Source: Pseudomonas juntendi
GTDB lineage: Bacteria; Pseudomonadota; Gammaproteobacteria; Pseudomonadales; Pseudomonadaceae
Reading direction: 5' to 3'
DNA length: 33,708 nt
NCBI RefSeq assembly: GCF_009932375.1
Contig: NZ_BLJG01000021.1
Location: 1 to 33,708, forward strand
The notes under the pieces are model-generated. The model made no database searches and had not been told where the DNA came from. It saw only the letters and a program-made list of their open reading frames with translations. Shown piece by piece: positions 23,348 to 32,709 of the stretch. The position numbers and the translations under genes are program-made. How positions within the stretch are numbered: the stretch's first letter is position 1; each line of letters starts with the position of its first letter.

Positions 23348-23827
23348 GTGATCGACCCGGATGGTTTTCGCCCCAATGTCGGGATCATTCTCACGAATGA
23401 TGCCGGGCAGGTGCTATGGGCTCGACGGATCAACCAGGATGCCTGGCAATTTCCCCAGGGTGGAATCAACCCTGACGAAACGCCGGAAGATGCCCTGTAC
23501 CGCGAGCTGAACGAAGAAGTTGGCCTTGAACGCGATGATGTGGAAATTCTTGCCTGCACCCGTGGCTGGTTGCGTTATCGTTTACCGCAGCGCCTGGTGC
23601 GGACCCACAGCCAGCCGCTGTGCATCGGCCAGAAGCAGAAGTGGTTCCTGCTGCGCCTGGTCAGCAACGAACAACGGGTAAGAATGGACCTCACCGGCAA
23701 GCCGGAGTTCGACGGCTGGCGTTGGGTGAGCTATTGGTACCCGCTGGGCCAGGTTGTGACATTCAAGCGCGAGGTATACCGGCGCGCCCTGAAAGAGCTA
23801 GCACCGCGTCTTCTGACGCGCGACTGA
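23348..23827 (+). CDS. rppH: RNA pyrophosphohydrolase RppH (GTG start)
   Basis: A 159-residue Nudix enzyme that removes pyrophosphate from 5'-triphosphate RNA and so starts RNase E-dependent decay. The Nudix box is at residues 38-60: GG, then E and the core 'RELNEEVG'. N-terminal '[17 protein letters not shown]' is the family start, so I use GTG 23348; the upstream open frame to 23276 lacks family similarity. The C-terminal '[15 protein letters not shown]' is also typical. It is followed 22 bases later by ptsP, a pairing conserved in gammaproteobacteria. Confidence 0.96.
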   Translation: MIDPDGFRPNVGIILTNDAGQVLWARRINQDAWQFPQGGINPDETPEDALYRELNEEVGLERDDVEILACTRGWLRYRLPQRLVRTHSQPLCIGQKQKWFLLRLVSNEQRVRMDLTGKPEFDGWRWVSYWYPLGQVVTFKREVYRRALKELAPRLLTRD

Positions 23828-23849
23828 CGACGGAGTTCGACCCCGAGCC

Positions 23850-26129
23850 ATGCTCAATACGCTGCGCAAGATCGTCCAGGAAGTAAACTCCGCCAAAGAT
23901 CTCAAGTCGGCGTTGGGGATCATTGTCTTGCGCGTCAAGGAGGCCATGGGCAGCCAAGTCTGCTCGGTGTACCTGCTTGATCCGGAAACCAATCGCTTCG
24001 TGCTGATGGCCACCGAAGGCCTGAACAAACGCTCCATCGGCAAGGTCAGCATGGCGCCCAACGAAGGCCTGGTCGGCCTGGTCGGTACCCGCGAAGAGCC
24101 GCTGAACCTGGAAAACGCCGCCGACCACCCGCGTTACCGCTACTTTGCCGAAACTGGCGAAGAGCGATTCGCCTCGTTCCTCGGGGCACCGATCATTCAC
24201 CACCGCCGCGTGGTCGGGGTACTGGTGATCCAGCAGAAGGAGCGCCGCCAGTTCGACGAGGGCGAAGAAGCGTTCCTGGTCACCATGAGCGCCCAGCTTG
24301 CCGGGGTTATCGCCCACGCCGAGGCCACCGGCTCGATCCGTGGCCTGGGCCGGCAGGGCAAGGGCATCCAGGAAGCGCGTTTCGTCGGCGTGCCTGGCTC
24401 GCCAGGCGCTGCCGTAGGGCGTGCCGTGGTCATGTTGCCGCCTGCCGACCTCGAAGTGGTGCCCGACAAGGCCGTCGATGACATCGACGCCGAGCTCAAG
24501 CTGTTCGAAAACGCCCTTGAAGGCGTGCGCGAAGACATGCGCAAGCTGTCGGCCAAACTGGCGACGCAACTGCGCCCGGAAGAGCGCGCCCTGTTCGATG
24601 TCTACCTGATGATGCTCGAAGACGCAGCGCTGGGCGGCGAGGTGACCGCGGTCATCAAGACCGGCCAGTGGGCCCAGGGCGCCCTGCGCCAGGTGGTCGG
24701 CGAGCACGTCAACCGTTTCGAGCTGATGGACGACGACTACCTGCGCGAGCGTGCCTCCGACGTGAAGGACCTGGGCCGGCGTTTGCTGGCCTACCTGCAA
24801 GAGGCCCGCTCGCAGTCGCTGGTCTACGCCGACAACACCATCCTGGTCAGTGAAGAGCTGACCCCGGCAATGCTCGGCGAAGTGCCGGAAGGCAAGCTGG
24901 TCGGCCTGGTGTCGGTACTGGGTTCGGGCAACTCCCACGTTGCCATCCTGGCCCGTGCCATGGGTATCCCCACGGTGATGGGCCTGGTCGACCTGCCTTA
25001 CTCCAAGGTCGACGGCATCGAGCTGATCGTCGACGGTTACAAGGGCGAGGTGTTCACCAACCCGAGCGAAGTGCTGCGCAAGCAGTACAGCGACGTGGTC
25101 GAGGAAGAGCGCCAGTTGGCCCAGGGCCTGGATGCCCTGCGCGAGCTGCCCTGCATCACCCCCGACGGCCACCGCATGCCGTTGTGGGTCAATACCGGCC
25201 TGCTGGCCGATGTGGCCCGGGCCCAGCAACGCGGTGCGGAAGGGGTGGGCCTGTACCGCACCGAAGTGCCGTTCATGATCAACCAGCGCTTCCCCAGCGA
25301 AAAAGAGCAGCTGGCCATCTACCGTGAGCAGTTGGCGGCCTTCCACCCGCTGCCGGTGACCATGCGCACCCTCGACATTGGTGGCGACAAGGCGCTGTCG
25401 TATTTCCCGATCAAGGAAGATAACCCGTTCCTCGGCTGGCGCGGCATCCGTGTGACCCTCGACCACCCGGAAATCTTCCTGGTGCAGACCCGCGCCATGC
25501 TCAAAGCCAGCGAGGGCCTGAACAACCTGCGCATCCTGCTGCCGATGATTTCCGGTATTCACGAGCTGGAAGAGGCGCTGCACCTGATTCACCGGGCCTG
25601 GGGCGAGGTGCGCGACGAAGGCACCGACGTGCCGATGCCGCCGGTTGGCGTCATGGTGGAGATCCCTGCGGCGGTGTACCAGACCAAGGAGTTGGCGCGG
25701 CAGGTGGATTTCCTGTCGGTCGGTTCCAACGACCTTACCCAGTACCTGCTGGCCGTGGACCGCAACAACCCACGGGTCGCCGACCTGTACGACTACTTGC
25801 ACCCGGCGGTGCTGCAGGCGCTGAACACCGTGGTGCGTGATGCCCATGGCGAGGGCAAGCCGGTCAGCATCTGCGGCGAGATGGCGGGTGACCCCGCGGC
25901 AGCGATCCTGTTGATGGCGATGGGCTTCGACAGCCTGTCGATGAACGCCACCAACCTGCCCAAGGTGAAGTGGATGCTGCGCCAGGTGAACATGGGCAAG
26001 GCCAAGGAGCTGCTGGTCGAAGCCTTGAGCCACGACAACCCGCAGGTTATCCACAGCTCGTTGCAGCTGGCGCTGAAAAACCTGGGGCTGGCGCGGATGA
26101 TCGGGCCTGGGGCCAATAAAACCCTGTAA
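23850..26129 (+). CDS. ptsP: Phosphoenolpyruvate-protein phosphotransferase PtsP (enzyme I-Ntr)
   Basis: A 759-residue cytoplasmic enzyme that starts the nitrogen phosphotransferase system, passing phosphate from PEP to NPr and then EIIA-Ntr. Residues 1-150 are the GAF sensor domain (NifA-like). The phosphohistidine domain holds His363 in 'GSGNSHVAILARAMGIPT'. The C-terminal PEP-binding barrel shows 'GVGLYRTEVPFM', 'MRTLDIGGDKAL', 'SVGSNDLTQYLLAVDRNNP' and the catalytic Cys of 'SICGEMAGDP'. Length is normal. It probably shares a transcript with rppH. A REP lies just after its stop. Confidence 0.97.
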   Translation: MLNTLRKIVQEVNSAKDLKSALGIIVLRVKEAMGSQVCSVYLLDPETNRFVLMATEGLNKRSIGKVSMAPNEGLVGLVGTREEPLNLENAADHPRYRYFAETGEERFASFLGAPIIHHRRVVGVLVIQQKERRQFDEGEEAFLVTMSAQLAGVIAHAEATGSIRGLGRQGKGIQEARFVGVPGSPGAAVGRAVVMLPPADLEVVPDKAVDDIDAELKLFENALEGVREDMRKLSAKLATQLRPEERALFDVYLMMLEDAALGGEVTAVIKTGQWAQGALRQVVGEHVNRFELMDDDYLRERASDVKDLGRRLLAYLQEARSQSLVYADNTILVSEELTPAMLGEVPEGKLVGLVSVLGSGNSHVAILARAMGIPTVMGLVDLPYSKVDGIELIVDGYKGEVFTNPSEVLRKQYSDVVEEERQLAQGLDALRELPCITPDGHRMPLWVNTGLLADVARAQQRGAEGVGLYRTEVPFMINQRFPSEKEQLAIYREQLAAFHPLPVTMRTLDIGGDKALSYFPIKEDNPFLGWRGIRVTLDHPEIFLVQTRAMLKASEGLNNLRILLPMISGIHELEEALHLIHRAWGEVRDEGTDVPMPPVGVMVEIPAAVYQTKELARQVDFLSVGSNDLTQYLLAVDRNNPRVADLYDYLHPAVLQALNTVVRDAHGEGKPVSICGEMAGDPAAAILLMAMGFDSLSMNATNLPKVKWMLRQVNMGKAKELLVEALSHDNPQVIHSSLQLALKNLGLARMIGPGANKTL

Positions 26130-26150
26130 GGGGGGGCCTGTTCGGGCCTC

Positions 26151-26174
26151 TTCGCGGGCACGCCCGCTCCTACG
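26151..26174. repeat. Single REP element after ptsP
   Basis: TTCGCGGGCACGCCCGCTCC plus TACG is one REP half without a partner. It occupies the gap between ptsP and the convergent NRDE gene. Confidence 0.75.
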
Positions 26175-26184
26175 AAGGTTCTGT

Positions 26185-26931
26185 TCAGACCGACAGCTTA
26201 ACTTCCCCCAGGTGTCCTCCAAACGGCCCGAAACTGCGCTCGATCAGGCGCCTTCTGCCCTGATCATCCACAATCAGCACAGTACTCGCGCGTGTCCCAT
26301 AACTCTGGCTGGCAATAAACACACTCGACAGCAGCTTCTCGGTCGCCATGCCCACGCCTGTGTCCGGTAGCTCACCGTCAGTTGCAGGCTCGCCATCGGC
26401 CAGCAGCGCCAGCAACTGTGGCGGCTCTGGCCTTTCCAGCAAGCTCTGCAGCCCGCTTCGGGCCTTTACCAGTTTCGGCCATGGGGTATCCAGCCCGGCA
26501 TTGGACAGCCCGTACACCCCGGCTTCCAGCAGGCGCGGCGCCACGTCTGGGCCATGCAGGTAACCCAGCTGGCGCCCATCACCCACCAGCAGGTTGAACC
26601 CCGAATACTGCCCGCTACGGCTGGCTACCTCGTCCAGGTAAGCCTCAACCCCCAGCTCACCCCGTAGATACCCCGCCACCAGCTCGCCGCGCGAGCGGGG
26701 CCCCTGCGCCTGCCGCGGGTCACGGATATTGGTCAGCGCTGCAAAGCGCCCCTGTGGGCCCACGCCCAGCCAGGTGCCACCGGCCTCCAGGTCCCGCCCG
26801 GCATGCACCCCGGGCGCATCCTCCCAGGCCGCCAGGGCCTGGGCAGGGCGGGCGTAGAATTCGTCGCGGTTGGCCGCGACGATCAGCGGCAGGGCGTGCC
26901 CCGGCCGCCAGGCGAATACGATCAGGCACAT
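26185..26931 (-). CDS. NRDE/TANGO2-family protein
   Basis: A 248-residue cytoplasmic protein. It begins with MCLIVFAW, where Cys2 could be an N-terminal nucleophile after Met removal, and carries the family signature ANRDEF near residue 20, followed by 'GGTWLGVGPQGRFAALTNIRDP'. 'YLHGPDVAPRLLEAGVYGLSNAGLDTPWPK' is also conserved. The family includes human TANGO2 and bacterial relatives; a heme-handling role has been proposed for some members, not shown for this one. It is convergent with ptsP and divergent from the TSUP permease gene. Confidence 0.85.
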   Translation of the reverse strand: MCLIVFAWRPGHALPLIVAANRDEFYARPAQALAAWEDAPGVHAGRDLEAGGTWLGVGPQGRFAALTNIRDPRQAQGPRSRGELVAGYLRGELGVEAYLDEVASRSGQYSGFNLLVGDGRQLGYLHGPDVAPRLLEAGVYGLSNAGLDTPWPKLVKARSGLQSLLERPEPPQLLALLADGEPATDGELPDTGVGMATEKLLSSVFIASQSYGTRASTVLIVDDQGRRRLIERSFGPFGGHLGEVKLSV

Positions 26932-27060
26932 CGGTCAGGCCTCTGTGTTTTCTGCCACTGTACCCACAGCTGCGGGCAGGATCCATCCTGACACAGACTT
27001 CACTAGAGCCTCGAACCCGGCTTCCGTTACCATGCCGGATTGATTTCTCGGGGATGCCGA

Positions 27061-27843
27061 ATGGAATTCGTGCTCTATCTGCTGTTGGGCGCCTGTGCCG
27101 GCGTGCTGGCGGGGCTGTTCGGCGTGGGCGGCGGCATCATCATCGTGCCGGTGCTGGTGTTCAGCTTCACCCTGCAGGGTTTCGACGCCTCGGTACTGAC
27201 CCACCTGGCGGTGGGTACGTCGTTGGCGACCATCGTGTTCACCTCGATCAACGCCGTGCTCGAACACCACCGCAAGGGCGCGGTGCAATGGCCGATATTC
27301 GCCTGGATGACCCTGGGCATCCTCCTGGGGGCCGGTGTCGGCGCCAAGACCGCCTCGCTGATCCAGGGCCCGCTCCTGCAGAAGATCATTGGTGTCTTCG
27401 CCCTGGTCATCGCCGCGCAAATGGCCCTGGACCTCAAGCCCAAGGCCAGCCATGGTGTGCCTGGCAAGCCTGTGCTGGTCGGCGCGGGTGGGGTGATCGG
27501 TTGGGCCTCGGCCATTTTCGGCATTGGGGGTGGCTCGCTGACCGTGCCTTTCCTGACCTCGCGCAGCCTGCCCATGCAACAGGCAGTGGCCACATCTTCT
27601 GCCTGCGGCCTGCCGATCGCCATGGCCAGTGCCTTGAGCTTCATGCTGCTAGGTTGGCATGAGCAGCACTTGCCGCCCCACAGCCTGGGTTACGTGTACC
27701 TGCCGGCGCTGGTCGGCATTGCCGTGACCAGCATGTTTTTCGCCCGCTTTGGCGCGCGCCTGGCGCACAAGCTGTCGCCGCGCCTGTTGAAACGCCTGTT
27801 CGCAGCCCTGCTGTTCTGTGTTGGCCTCAGCTTTTTGATTTGA
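27061..27843 (+). CDS. TSUP (TauE/SafE) family permease
   Basis: A 260-residue inner-membrane protein with about eight membrane segments in two related halves. Family repeats are '[19 protein letters not shown]' in the first half and '[15 protein letters not shown]' in the second, each a Gly-rich loop between helices. TSUP proteins move sulfite, sulfoacetate and other small sulfur-containing or organic anions; the substrate here is unknown. ATG 27061 follows CGGGG; the upstream start at 27040 would add a short unlikely tail. It lies 16 bases before lgt. Confidence 0.9.
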   Translation: MEFVLYLLLGACAGVLAGLFGVGGGIIIVPVLVFSFTLQGFDASVLTHLAVGTSLATIVFTSINAVLEHHRKGAVQWPIFAWMTLGILLGAGVGAKTASLIQGPLLQKIIGVFALVIAAQMALDLKPKASHGVPGKPVLVGAGGVIGWASAIFGIGGGSLTVPFLTSRSLPMQQAVATSSACGLPIAMASALSFMLLGWHEQHLPPHSLGYVYLPALVGIAVTSMFFARFGARLAHKLSPRLLKRLFAALLFCVGLSFLI

Positions 27844-27859
27844 ATCGAGAGGAAGTTCC

Positions 27860-28666
27860 ATGCTGCCTTACCCGCAGATAGACCCCGTGGCCGTGGCCAT
27901 TGGCCCGCTGAAAATTCACTGGTACGGCCTGATGTACCTGATCGGCATCGGTGGCGCCTGGTTGCTGGCCTCGCGTCGGCTGAACCGTTTCGACCCGACC
28001 TGGACCCGTGAAAAGCTCTCCGACCTGGTGTTCTGGCTGTCGATGGGGGTAATCGTCGGTGGCCGCCTGGGCTACGTGCTGTTCTATGACCTGCACGCCT
28101 ACCTGGCCAACCCGACCTTGATCTTCGAGGTGTGGAAGGGTGGCATGTCGTTCCACGGCGGCTTCATTGGGGTGATGCTGGCAGCCCTGTGGTTCGGCAA
28201 GCGCAACAACAAGTCGTTCTTCGAGCTGATGGACTTTGTCGCGCCGCTGGTGCCGATCGGCCTGGGCGCCGGGCGTATCGGCAACTTCATCAACGCCGAA
28301 TTGTGGGGCAAGCCGACCGACGTGCCGTGGGCGATGATCTTCCCGCCCTTCAGCGACCCCGCGCAACTGCCGCGCCACCCGTCGCAGCTCTATCAATTTG
28401 CGCTGGAAGGCGTGGCTCTGTTCGTGATCCTCTGGCTGTTTTCGCGCAAGCCGCGGCCGACCATGGCCGTGTCCGGCATGTTCGCGCTGTTCTATGGCAT
28501 TTTCCGTTTCATCGTCGAGTTCGTTCGCGTACCGGACGCCCAGCTGGGCTATCTGGCGTGGGGCTGGCTGACCATGGGTCAGATTCTCTGCGTGCCGATG
28601 ATCCTCGCTGGCCTCGGCCTGATCTGGTGGGCTTATAATCGCAAGCCCACGGCGAATCCCGCCTGA
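27860..28666 (+). CDS. lgt: Prolipoprotein diacylglyceryl transferase
   Basis: A 268-residue inner-membrane enzyme that adds diacylglycerol to the lipobox cysteine of prolipoproteins, the first step of lipoprotein maturation. '[10 protein letters not shown]' contains the essential His, and the Lgt signature '[17 protein letters not shown]' gives conserved Arg and Asn. About seven membrane segments are spread along the chain. GAGGAAG precedes ATG 27860. It is upstream of thyA, as in many gammaproteobacteria. Confidence 0.97.
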   Translation: MLPYPQIDPVAVAIGPLKIHWYGLMYLIGIGGAWLLASRRLNRFDPTWTREKLSDLVFWLSMGVIVGGRLGYVLFYDLHAYLANPTLIFEVWKGGMSFHGGFIGVMLAALWFGKRNNKSFFELMDFVAPLVPIGLGAGRIGNFINAELWGKPTDVPWAMIFPPFSDPAQLPRHPSQLYQFALEGVALFVILWLFSRKPRPTMAVSGMFALFYGIFRFIVEFVRVPDAQLGYLAWGWLTMGQILCVPMILAGLGLIWWAYNRKPTANPA

Positions 28667-28674
28667 TTAATCCC

Positions 28675-28699
28675 ACGGCAGGGGCGATCCCCCTGCCGT
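28675..28699 (+). other. Perfect 10-bp hairpin between lgt and thyA
   Basis: ACGGCAGGGG (28675-28684) pairs with CCCCTGCCGT (28690-28699) around a five-base loop. No T tract follows, so it is not a normal intrinsic terminator. It ends 18 bases before the thyA start and could affect thyA translation or protect the lgt transcript. Confidence 0.6.
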
Positions 28700-28717
28700 A
28701 TCTGCTACAGGTAAGCC

Positions 28718-29689
28718 ATGAAACAGTATCTGGACCTGGTCCGCGACGTTATCGAAAACGGCACGCTGCAGGGCAACCGCACCGGCATCCGCACCATCAG
28801 CCTGCCGGGTGCGATGCTGCGTTTCGACCTGCAGAAGGGCTTCCCGGCCATTACCACGCGCAAGCTGGCGTTCAAGTCGGCGATCGGCGAGATGGTCGGC
28901 TTCCTGCGCGGCGTGAAGAACGCCGGTGAGTTCCGCGAGCTGGGCTGCAAGGTGTGGGACCAGAATGCCAACGAAAACGCCCAGTGGTTGGCCAACCCGT
29001 TCCGCCAGGGCCATGATGACCTGGGTGAAATCTATGGCGTGCAATGGCGCCAGTGGCCTGGCTACAAGCGCATCCCGCTGGGCAACCCCGCCGCTATCGC
29101 CATGGCCGAGCAGGCGGGCTTCCGCCGTATCGCCCAGGACGAGGAAGACGGTGTCGCCTTCGTCATCCTGTACAAGGCTATCGATCAGGTGCGCCAGTGC
29201 CTGGACACCATCGCCAACGACCCGGGCAGCCGGCGCATCCTGTTCCACGGCTGGAACTGCGCGCAGCTCGACGAGATGGCGCTGCCGCCGTGCCACCTGC
29301 TGTACCAGTTCCATCCGAATGTCGAGACCAGGGAAATTTCCCTGACGCTTTACATCCGTTCCAACGACCTGGGCCTGGGGACGCCGTTCAACCTTACCGA
29401 AGGTGCGGCGCTGCTGGCCCTGTTCGGCCGCCTGACCGGGTACACCCCGCGCTGGTTCACCTACTTCATCGGCGATGCCCACGTGTATGAAAACCACCTG
29501 GACATGCTCAACGAGCAGCTCAAGCGCGAGCCGCTGGAAGCGCCGAAGCTGGTGATCAGTGACCGGGTGCCGGCGTTTGCCGAAACGGGCAAGTACGAAC
29601 CCGAGTGGCTGGAGAAGATCGAGCCGAGTGATTTCTGGCTGGAAGGCTATGAGCATCATGCGCCGATGACAGCGCCGATGGCGGTGTAG
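28718..29689 (+). CDS. thyA: Thymidylate synthase
   Basis: A 323-residue enzyme methylating dUMP to dTMP with methylenetetrahydrofolate. The catalytic Cys192 lies in '[10 protein letters not shown]'; 'GVQWRQW', '[13 protein letters not shown]' and '[15 protein letters not shown]'-like segments match the family. Compared with the 264-residue E. coli enzyme it has an insertion of about 50-60 residues at roughly 115-170 ('[18 protein letters not shown]' to '[11 protein letters not shown]'), as known for several Pseudomonas enzymes. It is downstream of lgt. Confidence 0.96.
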   Translation: MKQYLDLVRDVIENGTLQGNRTGIRTISLPGAMLRFDLQKGFPAITTRKLAFKSAIGEMVGFLRGVKNAGEFRELGCKVWDQNANENAQWLANPFRQGHDDLGEIYGVQWRQWPGYKRIPLGNPAAIAMAEQAGFRRIAQDEEDGVAFVILYKAIDQVRQCLDTIANDPGSRRILFHGWNCAQLDEMALPPCHLLYQFHPNVETREISLTLYIRSNDLGLGTPFNLTEGAALLALFGRLTGYTPRWFTYFIGDAHVYENHLDMLNEQLKREPLEAPKLVISDRVPAFAETGKYEPEWLEKIEPSDFWLEGYEHHAPMTAPMAV

Positions 29690-29700
29690 GTCCTGGGATG

Positions 29701-29868
29701 GCCGGGGGCGCTTTGCGCCCCTTTCGCGACACAAGGCTGCTCCTACATCTGCAGCGTGAGCTTGAAGCCAGTACCCTAACCTGTGGGAGCGGGCGCGCCC
29801 GCGAAGCAGGCGACGCGGTGGCTGGCACCGGCTTTGCCGGTGTTCGCGGCTCAAGCCGCTCCCACGGG
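29701..29868. repeat. Cluster of three REP elements between thyA and cadR
   Basis: One element runs from 29701 (GGGGGCGCTTTGCGCCCCTT) to about 29747, a second is at 29780-29806 (GTGGGAGCGGGCGCGCCCGC), and a third at 29825-29868 with hairpin CACCGGCTTTGCCGGTG. They fill the convergent gap and likely end both transcripts. Confidence 0.82.
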
Positions 29869-29880
29869 AGATCGTGTTCC

Positions 29881-30324
29881 TCAATGCCCGTGGCTGCGGC
29901 CCACGTGCGAATGCTCGGTTTCCGGCACCGTTACCGCACCATTCGTCTCCAGTTGCTGCAAGATCGCGCATTCTGCCCCCTGTGCGCTGCAGCGCCGGCG
30001 CAGTTCTATCAACTGCGCCTGCAACGCTACCAGCCCGTCGATGCGCGCCTGCACATGCTCGATATGCTCGTCGATCAGCGCGTTGACGCTGCCGCACGCG
30101 TCAGCCGGGCTGTCGCGCAGGCTTAGCAGGCTGCGGATTTCATCGAGGGTCATGTCCAGCGTGCGGCAATTGCGAATGAACGTCAGCCGCTCGACATGCG
30201 CCTGGGTGTAGAGGCGGTAGTTGCCGTCGCTGCGCGCAGGTGCGGGCAGCAGGTTTTCCCGCTCGTAGTAGCGGATGGTTTCCACCGCGCAGTCAGTGGC
30301 TTTGGCCAGTTCACCGATCTTCAT
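29881..30324 (-). CDS. cadR: Cd(II)/Pb(II)/Zn(II)-responsive MerR-family regulator CadR
   Basis: A 147-residue regulator that twists the cadA promoter open when it binds metal. Residues 1-70 hold the MerR winged helix ('MKIGELAKATDCAVETIRYY'), then a dimer helix, with metal ligands Cys77, Cys112 and Cys119. The His-rich tail HSHVGRSHGH matches the second metal site described for P. putida CadR. Length equals that protein. The start is ATG 30324. It is divergent from cadA, and the operator lies at 30347-30377 between them. Confidence 0.96.
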   Translation of the reverse strand: MKIGELAKATDCAVETIRYYERENLLPAPARSDGNYRLYTQAHVERLTFIRNCRTLDMTLDEIRSLLSLRDSPADACGSVNALIDEHIEHVQARIDGLVALQAQLIELRRRCSAQGAECAILQQLETNGAVTVPETEHSHVGRSHGH

Positions 30325-30346
30325 TACCAAATTCCCCGCTAATGGC

Positions 30347-30377
30347 TTGACCCTATAGTGGCTACAGGGTGTTCACT
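30347..30377 (+). promoter_or_regulatory. cadA promoter with CadR operator, 19-bp spacer
   Basis: The -35 TTGACC (30347-30352) and -10 TTCACT (30372-30377) are 19 bp apart, too far for normal sigma70 use and usual for MerR-type promoters. The spacer overlaps the inverted repeat ACCCTATAG-TGG-CTACAGGGT (30350-30370), mismatched at one position, the expected CadR site. Confidence 0.85.
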
Positions 30378-30406
30378 TGGCAACAGGCTCACTTTAAGGA
30401 CCCCCC

Positions 30407-32665
30407 ATGAACCAGCCTGTCAGCCACGAACACAAGCACGGTCACCACCACGATCATGCCCATGGCGAAGACGACCATGGCCATGCTGCCCATGGGCACA
30501 GCTGCTGCAGTGCCGAAGCTGCGCCGGCGCTGGTGCAGTTGAGCGAGCAGGCCAGTGGCCACGCGCGCCTCAGCCGCTTCCGCATCGATGCCATGGACTG
30601 CCCCACCGAGCAGACCTTGATCCAGGACAAGCTCGGCAAGCTGGCTGGCGTCGAGCAATTGGAATTCAACCTGATCAACCGCGTGCTTGGCGTGCGCCAC
30701 ACCCTGGGTGGTACCGCCGAAATCGAGCGGGCTATCGACAGCCTGGGCATGAAAGCCGAGCCGCTGGGCGCCGAAGACGACGGCAGCGCCAGCGCATCGG
30801 TACCGGCGAAAACCCGTTGGTGGCCGCTGGCGTTGGCGGGTACTGCGGCAATCGCCGCGGAAATCGTGCACTTCTCTGCGCTTGCGGCGGAGTGGGTGGT
30901 GGCCGCGCTGGCACTCGCAGCCATACTCGGCTGCGGTCTGGGCACCTACAAAAAGGGCTGGATCGCCCTGAAAAACCGCAACCTCAACATCAACGCCCTG
31001 ATGAGCATCGCCGTCACGGGTGCGGTGTTGATCGGGCAGTGGCCAGAAGCAGCCATGGTGATGGTGCTGTTCACCATCGCCGAGCTGATCGAAGCCCGCT
31101 CGCTGGACCGTGCGCGCAATGCCATCAGCGGCCTGATGCAACTGACGCCGGACATGGCGACGGTGCAGCAAGCCGATGGCCAGTGGCGTGAAGTGCCAGT
31201 GCGTGAGGTAGCCATCGGTGCACAGGTGCGGGTGCGCCCTGGCGAGCGCATTGGCCTGGACGGTGAAGTGACCAGTGGGCAATCCAGCGTCGATCAAGCG
31301 CCGATCACCGGCGAAAGCCTGCCCGTGGAAAAGGCGGTCGGCGACAAGTTGTTTGCCGGCACCATCAACCAGGCAGGGGCGCTGGAGTTTCGCGTGACCG
31401 CTGCTGCCGGGCAGTCGACCCTGGCCCGGATCATCAAGGCTGTGGAGCAGGCGCAAGGGGCACGGGCGCCGACCCAGCGCTTCGTCGACCGCTTCTCGCG
31501 CATCTACACGCCGGTGGTGTTCGCCATCGCCTTGGCCGTGGCGGTGGTGCCGCCGCTGTTCATGGCCGGTGCTTGGTTCGACTGGGTGTACCGCGCCTTG
31601 GTGCTGCTGGTGGTGGCGTGCCCGTGCGCCCTGGTGATCTCCACCCCGGTGACCATCGTCAGCGGCCTGGCCGCCGCTGCGCGCAAGGGTATTCTGGTCA
31701 AGGGGGGCATCTACCTGGAAGGCGGCCGCCACCTGGACTTCCTGGCCCTGGACAAGACCGGCACCATCACCCATGGCAAACCTGCCCAGACCGACGCCGA
31801 AGTGCTGGCGCCGCTGTTCGAAGGCCGCGCCCAGGCCTTGGCCGCCAGCTTGGGCGAGCGTTCGGACCACCCGGTGTCGCGAGCCATCGCCCAGTTCGGC
31901 AGGCAGCAAGGCCTGGCCTTGAGCGAGGTAGACGACTTTGCCGCCCTGGCCGGGCGGGGCGTGCGTGGCACCATCGACGGCCAGGTCTACCACTTGGGCA
32001 ATCACCGCCTGGTCGAGGAACTGGGGCTGTGTTCGCCCGAGTTGGAGGCCCGCCTGGATGGGCTGGAGCGCCAGGGCAAGACCGTGGTCCTGCTACTCGA
32101 CCCCAGCGGCCCGCTGGCGCTGTTTGCAGTGGCCGACACGGTCAAGGAAAGCAGCCGTCAGGCGATTGCCGAACTGCATGAGCTGGGCATCAAGACGGTG
32201 ATGCTGACCGGTGACAACCCGCACACCGCCCAGGCCATTGCCGCCGTGGTAGGCATCGACCGCGCCGAGGGCAACCTGCTGCCGGCCGACAAACTGCAAA
32301 GCATTGAAGCCTTGTACGCCCAGGGCCACCGGGTGGGTATGGTCGGTGACGGCATCAACGATGCGCCGGCACTGGCCCGTGCCGAGATCGGTTTCGCCAT
32401 GGCCGCGGCCGGCACCGATACCGCCATCGAAACCGCCGATGTGGCGCTGATGGACGATGACTTGCGGAAAATCCCGGCCTTCGTTCGGTTGTCGCGGCAA
32501 AGCGGGGCGATCCTGCTGCAGAACATCGTTCTGGCGCTGGGCATCAAGGCCATATTCCTGGCGATCACCTTTGCCGGCATGGCCACCATGTGGATGGCGG
32601 TATTTGCCGACATGGGCGTGAGCCTGCTGGTGGTGTTCAACGGTTTGCGCCTGCTGCGCAAATAA
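30407..32665 (+). CDS. cadA: Cd/Zn/Pb-exporting P1B-type ATPase CadA
   Basis: A 752-residue inner-membrane pump that expels Cd(II), Zn(II) or Pb(II). The first 31 residues carry 12 His ([20 protein letters not shown] and onward) and then two Cys, followed by a metal-binding domain with 'DAMDCPTEQ'. Membrane metal site CPC is at 405-407, the phosphorylated Asp is 449 in DKTGTIT, '[11 protein letters not shown]' gives the HP motif, and '[14 protein letters not shown]' and '[11 protein letters not shown]' complete the ATPase. AAGGA precedes ATG 30407. It is controlled by CadR from the operator just upstream. Confidence 0.97.
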   Translation: MNQPVSHEHKHGHHHDHAHGEDDHGHAAHGHSCCSAEAAPALVQLSEQASGHARLSRFRIDAMDCPTEQTLIQDKLGKLAGVEQLEFNLINRVLGVRHTLGGTAEIERAIDSLGMKAEPLGAEDDGSASASVPAKTRWWPLALAGTAAIAAEIVHFSALAAEWVVAALALAAILGCGLGTYKKGWIALKNRNLNINALMSIAVTGAVLIGQWPEAAMVMVLFTIAELIEARSLDRARNAISGLMQLTPDMATVQQADGQWREVPVREVAIGAQVRVRPGERIGLDGEVTSGQSSVDQAPITGESLPVEKAVGDKLFAGTINQAGALEFRVTAAAGQSTLARIIKAVEQAQGARAPTQRFVDRFSRIYTPVVFAIALAVAVVPPLFMAGAWFDWVYRALVLLVVACPCALVISTPVTIVSGLAAAARKGILVKGGIYLEGGRHLDFLALDKTGTITHGKPAQTDAEVLAPLFEGRAQALAASLGERSDHPVSRAIAQFGRQQGLALSEVDDFAALAGRGVRGTIDGQVYHLGNHRLVEELGLCSPELEARLDGLERQGKTVVLLLDPSGPLALFAVADTVKESSRQAIAELHELGIKTVMLTGDNPHTAQAIAAVVGIDRAEGNLLPADKLQSIEALYAQGHRVGMVGDGINDAPALARAEIGFAMAAAGTDTAIETADVALMDDDLRKIPAFVRLSRQSGAILLQNIVLALGIKAIFLAITFAGMATMWMAVFADMGVSLLVVFNGLRLLRK

Positions 32666-32709
32666 AGGCTTGCCTGGTGCGTATGGGGCGGTTCAGGCTC
32701 GCCGCCCGT

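Noticed and set aside
23763..26222. Minus-strand open frame of 819 codons antisense to ptsP
   Set aside because: Composition is His/Gln/Val/Asp-heavy as expected for the reverse complement of a coding frame; ptsP motifs are unmistakable on the plus strand.
29701..29868. CRISPR array or mobile element
   Set aside because: The repeats are palindromic REP units of variable spacing without uniform spacers, and no cas or transposase gene is present.
32686..32707. Intrinsic terminator after cadA
   Set aside because: The GGGCGG/CCGCCC stem has a 10-base loop and no T tract, so it is too weak to call.
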